From positions 62,001 through 126,000 of the forward strand of contig NZ_JAAALE010000003.1 of assembly GCF_009905735.1 (NCBI RefSeq): DNA of 64,000 nt, given 5' to 3'. The notes beneath the pieces were generated by a model, which had not been told where the DNA came from, searched no databases, and was given only the letters and a program-made list of their open reading frames with translations. The stretch is from Porphyrobacter sp. SLTP (GTDB taxonomy: Bacteria > Pseudomonadota > Alphaproteobacteria > Sphingomonadales > Sphingomonadaceae). Shown here piece after piece: positions 25,532 through 33,606 of this stretch (within the stretch, counting starts at the first letter, position 1; the number at the start of each line of letters is the position of its first letter). A program made the translations under genes and the position numbers.

Positions 25532-28369
25532 ATGGCTATTGCCTTGACGCTTTTGACGCTGGTGGCGCTTCCGTTTGTGGCCGCGCTGGCGATTGCGCTG
25601 CTGCATGACGCCGGGCGTGCGTTGCATTCCGGCATTGCGGCAGGGGCGAGCGGGGGTGGCCTGGCGCTGCTGGCGATGCTTTCCGCGCCGGTGCTTGGTG
25701 GCGAGGTGCCGTCGGCCAGCTGGGCATGGGTGCCTGCGTTGGGCCTCGATCTGACGCTGATGGTCGATCCGCTGGGGTTGATGTTCGCCGGATTGATCCT
25801 CGGCATCGGCTTGCTGGTGGTGATCTTCGGCCATTTCTACCTCTATGCGGGTGAGGCCACCGGGCGCTTCTTTGCCAGCCTGATGCTGTTTCAGGGCGCG
25901 ATGCTGGGCATCGTGATCGCGGGCAATGTGCTGTTGCTCCTTGTGTTCTGGGAGATGACCAGCCTCGCCTCTTTCCTGCTGATCGGGTTCTGGCAGCACA
26001 AGGCGGAGGCGCGGCAAGGCGCACGCATGGCGCTGGCGGTCACAGGCGGCGGGGGCCTCGCGCTGATCGGCGGGATGGTGTTGCTGGGGCTGGTTGCGGG
26101 AAGCTTCGACCTCGCGACTATCTTAGAGCGCGGCGACATCGTTCGCGCATCGCCACTCTACCCCGTGCTGCTGGGGCTGATCCTGCTCGGGTGCTTCACC
26201 AAGTCGGCGCAGTTTCCGTTCCACTTCTGGCTCCCCCACGCGATGGCCGCGCCGACGCCGGTGAGCGCCTATCTGCATTCGGCGACGATGGTGAAGGCGG
26301 GTGTCTTCCTGCTTGCGCGGCTGTGGCCGGTGCTGGCGGGGACCGGGCTTTACACCGGCATCGTCACGAGCGTGGGCCTGACCACGATGATCTTCGGCGC
26401 GGTGGTGGCGCTGTTCCGGCACGATCTGAAGAGCATCCTTGCCTATTCCACCATCTCGCAGCTCGGAATGCTGGTGATGCTGCTCGGGTTTTCGCTCGAG
26501 GCTGCGGCGCTGGCGGCGGTGCTGCACATCCTCAACCACGCGGCGTTCAAGGCGGCCCTGTTCATGAGCGCCGGGATCGTCGAGCATGAGACCGGCACCC
26601 GCGACATCCGCAGGCTCGGCGGGCTGGCAAAGGCGATGCCGATCACCGCGATGATCGCCACGCTCGCCGCCGCCTCGATGGCCGGCCTGCCGCCGCTGGG
26701 CGGGTTCATCTCCAAGGAGCTGATGCTCTACGAAACGCCCAAGCTCGCGCTGCTGGGCTTGCCGTGGCTGCTGCCGCTGCTGGCGACGTTGGGCGCGACC
26801 TTTTCGGTCGGCTATTCGCTGCGGCTGGCTGCGCATCTGTTCTTCGGCCAACCGCGCGAGGCAGAGCCCTTTGCCCGCGCGCATGATCCGGGTGCTGGCA
26901 TGTGGATCGCACCGGCGCTGCTCACCACGCTGGCGGTGCTGCTCGGCCTGATCCCGATGCTTCTCGCAGGCCCGCTGGTGGGCGCGGTGACCGCAGCCGT
27001 CACCGGAGCGCCAGCGCCCAAATTCGACCTTGCTCTGTGGCACGGAGTGAACCTCGCGCTGATCCTCAGCCTGATCGCGGTCGCGGGCGGCGCGCTGCTG
27101 CTGTGGCAGCACAAGCCCCTGCTTGCCGCATGGGAGCGTGCCAGCCTGCCCGATGCCAAGCGCATGTTCGAAGGCAGCTTCGCCTTCGCCGACAAATGGG
27201 TGCGCAAGGCGATTGTCGCCACCCACACGCCCTCGCTGCAACGGATGCTGCTGGCGAGCTTCAGCGTGATCGTGCTGCTGGTCATCGATGGTGCGCAGGC
27301 GGGCGGCGGAGTGTTGACCGGTGGCCGCGCGCTCCTGCCCGCCACGCCGGTCGCGGTCGTCGCATGGGTGCTGCTGATCGCGGCGACTGCGGCTGTGGTA
27401 AACGATTCCCGCAACCGGTTGCGCGTGCTGATTTATGTCAGCGTCATTGGCCTCGTGGTCAGTCTCACCTTTGTGCAATTCTCCGCGCCCGATCTCGCGC
27501 TCACCCAGATTTCGGTCGAGGTGGTGACGATCCTGCTGCTACTGCTGGCGCTCAATCTCCTCCCCAAAAGTCCGCCGCTGCTCTCGACCGCCTCGCGCAA
27601 ATGGCGTGACGGCGCGCTGGCGATCACCGGCGGAGTCTTGGTCGGCGGGATTGCCTGGGCCATGCTGACCCGCGATCCGGGGCCGAGCATTGCCGCCTAT
27701 CACCTCGCCAATGCCAAATCGGGCGGGGGCGGGACCAATGTGGTCAACGTCATCCTCGTCGATTTCCGCGCCTTTGATACGCTGGGGGAAATCATCGTGC
27801 TCGGCATCGCCGGGCTCGGCATCTTCGCGCTGCTGGAAAGCACCGCCACCGGCGCGGCGGGCGCGCGGCTGCGGGCGTGGCGGGAGGATATGCCCCATTC
27901 GCCCGAGCGCCATCCGATGATGCTGGTGGTCGCCAGCCGCATCGTCCTGCCGTTGACGCTGACTGTGGCGATCTATCTGTTCCTGCGCGGGCATAACCAG
28001 CCGGGCGGCGGGTTCATTGCTGCACTGGTGGCCGCGATCGCCTTCCTCGTCCAATACCTCGCCGCCGGGTTCGACTGGTCCGAGGCGCGCAAGCGGTTCG
28101 GAGAGCATCAGCTGATCGCATGGGGCGTGCTGGTGGCGATGGCGACAGGGCTCGGCTCGTTCCTGTTCGGGGCGAAGTTCATGACTTCGACCTTCGGCTA
28201 TTTCACCCTGCCGCTGATCGGCACATTCGAGCTCGCCAGCGCGATGCTGTTTGATATCGGCGTGTTCCTCACCGTGTTTGGTGCCGTCATGCTGGCGCTC
28301 GCGCAATTGAGCCACATCGCCCAGCGTGCGGCCCGCGCCGCCCGCAAAGGCGGGGAGGGCGGAGCATGA
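25532..28369 (+). CDS. mrpA: Monovalent cation/H+ antiporter subunit A, with fused subunit B domain
   Basis: 945 aa: a complex-I ND5-like proton-translocating part (about 1-600, including LVFWEMTSLASFLLIGFW and the lysine-bearing helices KSAQFPFHFWLPHAM and KSILAYSTISQLG). It continues into the C-terminal MrpB/MnhB-like domain starting near residue 795 (ASRIVLPLTLTVAIYLFLRG and GGGFIAALVAAIAFLVQYLA). No separate mrpB follows, so A and B are one protein, the arrangement called group-2 Mrp (PhaAB) in Alphaproteobacteria. First gene of a six-gene operon encoding a multi-subunit Na+(K+)/H+ antiporter for pH and sodium homeostasis. AAGGA lies upstream of the ATG. Confidence 0.95.
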   Translation: MAIALTLLTLVALPFVAALAIALLHDAGRALHSGIAAGASGGGLALLAMLSAPVLGGEVPSASWAWVPALGLDLTLMVDPLGLMFAGLILGIGLLVVIFGHFYLYAGEATGRFFASLMLFQGAMLGIVIAGNVLLLLVFWEMTSLASFLLIGFWQHKAEARQGARMALAVTGGGGLALIGGMVLLGLVAGSFDLATILERGDIVRASPLYPVLLGLILLGCFTKSAQFPFHFWLPHAMAAPTPVSAYLHSATMVKAGVFLLARLWPVLAGTGLYTGIVTSVGLTTMIFGAVVALFRHDLKSILAYSTISQLGMLVMLLGFSLEAAALAAVLHILNHAAFKAALFMSAGIVEHETGTRDIRRLGGLAKAMPITAMIATLAAASMAGLPPLGGFISKELMLYETPKLALLGLPWLLPLLATLGATFSVGYSLRLAAHLFFGQPREAEPFARAHDPGAGMWIAPALLTTLAVLLGLIPMLLAGPLVGAVTAAVTGAPAPKFDLALWHGVNLALILSLIAVAGGALLLWQHKPLLAAWERASLPDAKRMFEGSFAFADKWVRKAIVATHTPSLQRMLLASFSVIVLLVIDGAQAGGGVLTGGRALLPATPVAVVAWVLLIAATAAVVNDSRNRLRVLIYVSVIGLVVSLTFVQFSAPDLALTQISVEVVTILLLLLALNLLPKSPPLLSTASRKWRDGALAITGGVLVGGIAWAMLTRDPGPSIAAYHLANAKSGGGGTNVVNVILVDFRAFDTLGEIIVLGIAGLGIFALLESTATGAAGARLRAWREDMPHSPERHPMMLVVASRIVLPLTLTVAIYLFLRGHNQPGGGFIAALVAAIAFLVQYLAAGFDWSEARKRFGEHQLIAWGVLVAMATGLGSFLFGAKFMTSTFGYFTLPLIGTFELASAMLFDIGVFLTVFGAVMLALAQLSHIAQRAARAARKGGEGGA

Positions 28370-28761
28370 GCTACGAATTCCTCGTCGCAAGCGCGATTGG
28401 CGTGCTGGTGGCCGGTGGCATCTACCTGGCCCTGCGGGCTCGGACTTTTCAGGTGGTGCTGGGCCTCACGCTGATCTCCTACGCGGTCAACCTGTTCCTG
28501 TTCGCCTCAGGGCGGCTGGTGGTGGGACGCCCGCCGATCTGGGACAAGGCGGTGAGCGATTACACCGACCCCCTGCCGCAGGCGCTGGTGCTGACGGCGA
28601 TCGTCATCACCTTTGGCATGACCGCCTTCGTCGTGATCCTGAGCCTGCGCAGCTTCCTTGAGACCGGCAGCGATCATGTCGATGGCGACAAGGTGCCGTG
28701 TGACGCGCAGGACGGCATGGCTGGCAGCATCGCCGAAGACGGGGAGGACACGCGCCCGTGA
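28366..28761 (+). CDS. mrpC: Monovalent cation/H+ antiporter subunit C
   Basis: 131 aa with three membrane helices, homologous to NuoK: YEFLVASAIGVLVAGGIYLA, then GLTLISYAVNLFLFASGRL. The tail after residue 100 is soluble and polar. Overlaps mrpA by ATGA at 28366, and its stop overlaps mrpD the same way, so translation is coupled. Mrp subunits A, C and D form the ion-translocating core of the complex. Confidence 0.94.
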   Translation: MSYEFLVASAIGVLVAGGIYLALRARTFQVVLGLTLISYAVNLFLFASGRLVVGRPPIWDKAVSDYTDPLPQALVLTAIVITFGMTAFVVILSLRSFLETGSDHVDGDKVPCDAQDGMAGSIAEDGEDTRP

Positions 28762-30278
28762 CGCTCGCCGATCATCTCCCGATCCTGCCGGTCATCATCC
28801 CGGCGCTGGCCGCGCCCATCGTGCTGCTGGTGATGCGACGGCGGCCAGTGCTGGGCGTTGTCGTCTCGGTGGCCTCGTGCCTGACAATGCTGGCCACCGC
28901 GCTTGCGATGATGGTGCAAGTGAGCGACGGCACGATCCTCGCCTATGCCGTGGGCGAGTGGGCCGCGCCCTTCGGGATCGTGCTGGTGGCAGACCGGCTG
29001 GCGGCGATGATGCTGGTGCTGACTGCGAGCCTTGCGCTGATCGCGCTGTTGCACGCGTTGGTGACCCGCGCTGACCGCAAGGGTTGGCACTTTCTCGCCC
29101 TGTTCCAGTTCCAGCTGATGGGCCTCAACGGCGCGTTCCTGACAGGCGATCTGTTCAACCTGTTCGTGTTCTTCGAGGTGCTGCTGATCGCCTCCTACGG
29201 CCTGATGCTCCACGGCCAGGGGTCGGCGCGGCTTAAGGCCGGCGTGCAATATGTGGTGGTGAACCTGGTCGGTTCGTCGCTGTTCCTGATCGCGCTGGGG
29301 ATGCTCTATGCGCTGACCGGCACGCTCAATATGGCCGACATGGGCCTGCGCGTGGCCGCGGTGCCGCCGGAGGATCAGGGCCTGCTGCGGATCGCCGCGC
29401 TGCTGCTGGTAAGCGTGTTCGCGCTGAAGGCGGCGGTGGCGCCGCTGCACCTGTGGTTGCCGCGCACCTATGCGGTTTCGACTCCGGCGGTGGCGGCGCT
29501 GTTTGCGATCATGACCAAGGTCGGCGTCTATTCGCTGATCCGGGTGGTGCCGCAGGTCTTCGGCGAGGGCGCGGGCGCGGCAGCGTGGGTGCCGGCACCC
29601 TATCTGCTGCCCGCCGCGATCGTGAGCGCCGTGATCGGCTTTGCGGGCGTGTTCGTGGCACGCAGCCTGTCCGAGCAGGCCGCCTATGCCGTGATCGGAT
29701 CGACCGGCACGCTGCTGATCGCGGTCGCCGGATGGAGCGCCGGGAGCCTTGGCGCGGGCCTCTATTACCTCGCCCATTCGACGCTTGCGGCGGCGGCGCT
29801 GTTTCTGGTGGCGGATGTGGTCGCGCGGCGGCGGGGGGCCTTTGGGGACAATGCCAGCCCCGGCCCGGTCTTCGCGCAGCGCGGCGGGGTGGCGCTGTTG
29901 TTCATGGCCGCAGCGATTGCGGCGACTGGTCTGCCGCCCCTGTCCGGCTTCATCGGCAAGCTGCTGATCCTCAAGTCCGTCGCCGCTCTCCCGGACTGGG
30001 GCTGGGCCTGGGGTGTGATCCTCGGGACGACCTTCATTGGCGTGGTCGGGTTCGCGCGGGTGGGGAGCGCGGTGTTCTGGAAGACGGCTGGCGAGGGTAC
30101 GGCACCCGCTGGCCCTGCCACTCGTGCCGACCTCGGTGCGCCGGCCATCGCATTGGGGCTGCTTGTTGCGCTGGCGGCGGGAGCGGGTTGGGCAAGCGTC
30201 TATGCCGATGCCGCCGCCGCGCAGGTGCTCGATCCCGCGCAAAGCGCGCGTGCTGTGCTGACGGAGGCGGGACAATGA
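28758..30278 (+). CDS. mrpD: Monovalent cation/H+ antiporter subunit D
   Basis: 506 aa, ND2/ND4/ND5-like, about 14 membrane helices. It has FFEVLLIASYGLMLHGQG (conserved Glu on helix 5), KAAVAPLHLWLPRTYAVSTP with the conserved Lys, and a second Lys in the HSTLAAAALFLVADVV region. Standard 500-residue length. Forms a proton/cation path with MrpA in the inner membrane. ATGA overlaps on both sides. Confidence 0.95.
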   Translation: MTLADHLPILPVIIPALAAPIVLLVMRRRPVLGVVVSVASCLTMLATALAMMVQVSDGTILAYAVGEWAAPFGIVLVADRLAAMMLVLTASLALIALLHALVTRADRKGWHFLALFQFQLMGLNGAFLTGDLFNLFVFFEVLLIASYGLMLHGQGSARLKAGVQYVVVNLVGSSLFLIALGMLYALTGTLNMADMGLRVAAVPPEDQGLLRIAALLLVSVFALKAAVAPLHLWLPRTYAVSTPAVAALFAIMTKVGVYSLIRVVPQVFGEGAGAAAWVPAPYLLPAAIVSAVIGFAGVFVARSLSEQAAYAVIGSTGTLLIAVAGWSAGSLGAGLYYLAHSTLAAAALFLVADVVARRRGAFGDNASPGPVFAQRGGVALLFMAAAIAATGLPPLSGFIGKLLILKSVAALPDWGWAWGVILGTTFIGVVGFARVGSAVFWKTAGEGTAPAGPATRADLGAPAIALGLLVALAAGAGWASVYADAAAAQVLDPAQSARAVLTEAGQ

Positions 30279-30763
30279 TGAACCGCCTCTTGCCGCATCC
30301 CGGTCTCAGCCTGTTGCTGGTGGTGATGTGGGTGGTGATGGTGAGCGATCTCACCTTCGGTACGCTGTTCCTCGGCATCGTGTTCGGCATTCTGGTGCCG
30401 ATCTTCACCGCGCCGTGGTGGCCTGAGCGGCCGCCGGTGCGGTTTGTGCCTGCGCTCGGCTATCTCGGGATCGTGCTGTGGGACATCGTGGTCGCCAATT
30501 TCCACGTGGCCGCGATCATCCTGTTCAAGCCCAATCGCAACCTCAAGCCCGCATGGCTGACCATCCCGCTCGATCTGACCTCGCCCGAAGCGATCACGGT
30601 GTTTGCGGGCACGATCAGCCTGACGCCGGGCACGGTTTCGAGCGATATCTCGGCTTGCGGCCAATATCTGCTGGTCCATGCCCTCCACGCGCCCGATCCG
30701 GCGGGTGAGATCGCCAAGGTCAAGGCGCGGTATGAGGCGCGGCTGAAGGAGATTTTCCGATGA
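30275..30763 (+). CDS. mrpE: Monovalent cation/H+ antiporter subunit E
   Basis: 162 aa: two or three N-terminal helices, then a small alpha/beta cytoplasmic domain. Diagnostic MrpE text is LDLTSPEAITVFAGTISLTP and GTVSSDISACGQYLLVHALH. The start at 30275 (MMNRLL) lies within the mrpD stop, so the longer upstream open frame is a shadow of mrpD. Stop overlaps mrpF. Confidence 0.94.
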   Translation: MMNRLLPHPGLSLLLVVMWVVMVSDLTFGTLFLGIVFGILVPIFTAPWWPERPPVRFVPALGYLGIVLWDIVVANFHVAAIILFKPNRNLKPAWLTIPLDLTSPEAITVFAGTISLTPGTVSSDISACGQYLLVHALHAPDPAGEIAKVKARYEARLKEIFR

Positions 30764-31041
30764 TCGGCCCCCTGCTTCCGTGGGCGCTCGCCTTCGGTTT
30801 TGCTGCGCTGGGTGCGGCGCTGGCGCTGAACCTGTGGCGGCTGTTCAAGGGGCCGGGGGTGGCCGACCGCATCCTCGCGCTTGATACGATGGTGATCAAT
30901 GTGATCGGGATCATCGTGCTCACCGGCATCGCTTCGGGCAGCGGCACGTCCTTTGAAGCCGCGTTGCTGCTGGCGATGGTCGGGTTTGTCGGCACGGTGT
31001 CCTATGCCAAGTTCCTGCTGCGCGGGGACATCATCGAATGA
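30760..31041 (+). CDS. mrpF: Monovalent cation/H+ antiporter subunit F
   Basis: 93 aa with three helices. VADRILALDTMVINVIGI is the signature region of MrpF, followed by AALLLAMVGFVGTVSYAKFL and the terminal RGDIIE. Length fits the family. Coupled by 4-nt overlaps to mrpE and mrpG. Confidence 0.95.
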   Translation: MIGPLLPWALAFGFAALGAALALNLWRLFKGPGVADRILALDTMVINVIGIIVLTGIASGSGTSFEAALLLAMVGFVGTVSYAKFLLRGDIIE

Positions 31042-31463
31042 GCGGTGCCGCACCCGCCTCTGCCGATCTGATTGTCAGCGCGCTGGTGGTGCTGGGCGGC
31101 GCATTTGCGCTGATCGGTAGTTGGGGTCTGGTGCGCCTGCCTTCGCTGATGGAGCGGCTCCATGGCCCGACCAAGGCGACGACCCTGGGGCTGGGGGCGA
31201 TGCTGGTCGGATCGGTGGTGTGGTTCCAACTGGCCGAGGGGGTGTGGACCACGCATGAGCTGCTGGTCTCGGTGTTCCTGTTCGTCACAGCGCCGATCAG
31301 CGCCAATATGATCGCCAAGGTTCACCTTCACCGGCTGCGGCAGGGCGAGGTAAGCAAGGGTGCTGGCCCTGCTGGCACCCCCGAACCGCCACCGGGCGCA
31401 GCCGACTGGGCAACCCATGAAGCGCCACACCAAGGCACGCCGGGCGACTTCGTGGGCGACTAG
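31038..31463 (+). CDS. mrpG: Monovalent cation/H+ antiporter subunit G
   Basis: 141 aa. Three helices with the MrpG signature GLVRLPSLMERLHGPTKATT (residues 29-48), then LFVTAPISANMIAKVHLHR. A Pro/Gly-rich tail beyond 110 is not conserved. Last gene of the antiporter operon; the next gene is 212 nt away and on its own signals. Confidence 0.94.
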   Translation: MSGAAPASADLIVSALVVLGGAFALIGSWGLVRLPSLMERLHGPTKATTLGLGAMLVGSVVWFQLAEGVWTTHELLVSVFLFVTAPISANMIAKVHLHRLRQGEVSKGAGPAGTPEPPPGAADWATHEAPHQGTPGDFVGD

Positions 31464-31675
31464 CCGACAGGCATCTTCCCATCAGCGATGAGCCGAGCTT
31501 TCGCGCTCGCAACTGCGGACCCGCCCGCCAAGCCTGTGTTCATCCGCGATAATGTTACTGGCGAGGACAGCTTTGTCGCCTGCGAACAGCACGGCGGCTT
31601 TCCGGGATTGCGGTTGGCGAGCGGCCTTTGGCTGCGCCGCGCTTTTCCCTTGCAACGACAGAAGGACACGCCCCC

Positions 31676-33481
31676 ATGGTTGGAACAACGACGCCCGATC
31701 TCGAACTCTGGCCGATCGGCAATTGCCAGGTCAGCGCGCTGGTCGACCGTGAAGGCGCGGTTGTGTGGGCTTGTGTCCCGCGGGTCGATGGCGATCCGGT
31801 GTTCTGCTCACTGCTCAACGGAGACAACCGCGAGACCGGCATCTGGCGGTTCGAACTGGTCGGGCAGGTCAGCGCCACCCAGGAATATATCCGCAACACG
31901 CCAATCCTCGTCACCCGGCTTGAGGCGGACGATGGCAGCGCAGTCGAAGTGCTCGATTTCTGCCCGCGCTATGAGGGCAAGGGCCGGATGTACCGACCTG
32001 TGGCGATCAGCCGGATCGTGCGCCCGGTGGCGGGTAGTCCGCGCATCCGCGTGGTGCTCCGCCCGATGCGTGACTATGGCGCGGCGCTGGCCGAGACCAC
32101 CCACGGTTCCAACCACATCCGCTATCTCATCGGCCCGCAAGCCCTGCGCCTCAGCACCGACGCGCCAGTCGGCTATATCCTTGAACAGCGGGTCTTCCGC
32201 CTCGAACAGGACATGCACTTCTTCCTCGGCCCGGACGAACCGTTCGACGGCAATCTGCGCGAGGAGACCCGCCGGATGGAGCAGGCCACCCGCAACTACT
32301 GGCAGCGCTGGGTGCGCGGGCTGGCCACGCCGTTCCAATGGCAACAGGAGGTGATCCGCTGCGCCATTACCCTCAAGCTGTGCCAGCACGAGGAAACCGG
32401 CGCGATCGTTGCGGCGCTGACCACCTCGATCCCCGAAGCACCCCATTCGGAGCGCAATTGGGACTACCGCTACTGCTGGATCCGCGATTCCTACTACACC
32501 GTGCAGGCCTTGAACCGGCTGGGCGCGCTTGATGTGCTGGAGAAGTATCTCGGCTATTTGCGCAATATCGTTGACGGGGCCAAGGGCGGGCAGATCCAGC
32601 CGCTTTATTCGGTGATGGGTGTGGCTGAACTGGGCGAAGCCACCGCCCCCGCGCTTCCGGGCTATCGCGGCATGGGGCCGGTCAGGGTCGGCAACGCGGC
32701 CTACAAGCAGGTGCAGCATGACTGCTACGGCCAGATCGTTCTGCCGACGGTGCAGGCCTTCATCGACCAGCGCCTCCTGCGCATCGCCGACGGCCGGGAT
32801 TTCGAGAGCCTCGAACAGGTCGGCGAGATGGCGTGGGCGATGCATGATCAGCCCGACGCGGGCCTATGGGAATTCCGCACCCGGCAGGAGGTCCACACCT
32901 ATTCGGCCGTGATGAGCTGGGCCGCGTGTGACCGGCTGGCGATGACGGCAGACTGGCTCGGCAAGGCGGATCGCGCGAACCTCTGGCGGGAACGTGCCGA
33001 CGCGATCCGGGCGCGCATCGAGCAGGATGCGTGGGTCGAGAATGGCGCGGAAGGGGGCCACTACGGCGCGAGCTTTGAAAGCGACTATCTTGACGCGAGC
33101 CTGCTCCAGATGGTCGAACTGCGCTTTCTCGCCCCAGACAATCCGCGCTTTCTGTCCACCTTCGCAGCGGTCGAACGGCAGCTGCGCCGCGGCGATTTCA
33201 TGCTGCGCTACGCCGCCGAAGATGATTTCGGCGCACCCGAAACCGCCTTCAACGTCTGCACCTTCTGGCTGATCGAAGCGCTCCACATGGCCGGCCGAGG
33301 TGACGAGGCCCGCCGCCTGTTCGAAACAATGTTGAGCCATACCACCCACTCAGGGCTACTGAGCGAAGACTTGGACTACAACGATGGCGAATTGTGGGGC
33401 AACTTCCCGCAGACCTACTCGCTGGTCGGTGTGATCAACTGCGCCGGGCTGCTGTCCAAGCCGTGGAGCGACGTGCGGTAA
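31676..33481 (+). CDS. Glycoside hydrolase family 15 protein (glucoamylase/trehalase-like)
   Basis: 601 aa. An N-terminal beta-sandwich (DUF5911-like; IGNCQVSALVDREGAVVWAC, 15-34) precedes an (alpha/alpha)6 catalytic domain. The first catalytic region is ERNWDYRYCWIRDSYYT (259-275); the second, near the C-terminus, is LLSEDLDYNDGELWGNFPQT, supplying the general acid and base acidic residues. Bacterial proteins of this form include trehalases and glucoamylase-type enzymes; the sequence alone does not separate them. No signal peptide, so cytoplasmic. ATG 31676 is favoured because GAAGGA lies 9 nt upstream; an in-frame codon at 31628 is the alternative. Confidence 0.9.
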   Translation: MVGTTTPDLELWPIGNCQVSALVDREGAVVWACVPRVDGDPVFCSLLNGDNRETGIWRFELVGQVSATQEYIRNTPILVTRLEADDGSAVEVLDFCPRYEGKGRMYRPVAISRIVRPVAGSPRIRVVLRPMRDYGAALAETTHGSNHIRYLIGPQALRLSTDAPVGYILEQRVFRLEQDMHFFLGPDEPFDGNLREETRRMEQATRNYWQRWVRGLATPFQWQQEVIRCAITLKLCQHEETGAIVAALTTSIPEAPHSERNWDYRYCWIRDSYYTVQALNRLGALDVLEKYLGYLRNIVDGAKGGQIQPLYSVMGVAELGEATAPALPGYRGMGPVRVGNAAYKQVQHDCYGQIVLPTVQAFIDQRLLRIADGRDFESLEQVGEMAWAMHDQPDAGLWEFRTRQEVHTYSAVMSWAACDRLAMTADWLGKADRANLWRERADAIRARIEQDAWVENGAEGGHYGASFESDYLDASLLQMVELRFLAPDNPRFLSTFAAVERQLRRGDFMLRYAAEDDFGAPETAFNVCTFWLIEALHMAGRGDEARRLFETMLSHTTHSGLLSEDLDYNDGELWGNFPQTYSLVGVINCAGLLSKPWSDVR

Positions 33482-33606
33482 CGGGGCCTGACTGACGTTC
33501 GCGGACTGGGCCCTGAGAAATAGCACCGGGCCTCCGTTCCATTCAATTCGAGACCTGCTAATACTAACATAGTTTAGGTATTTCGGGACGGCTTTAGCGA
33601 CAGGTT

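Noticed and set aside
26123-27478. Minus-strand open frame of 451 codons opposite mrpA
   Set aside because: Same pattern: high Arg, His and Gln, no domain, inside a conserved antiporter gene.
28674-30275. Minus-strand open frame of 533 codons opposite mrpD
   Set aside because: Antisense to mrpD; the composition is that of reverse-strand codon bias.
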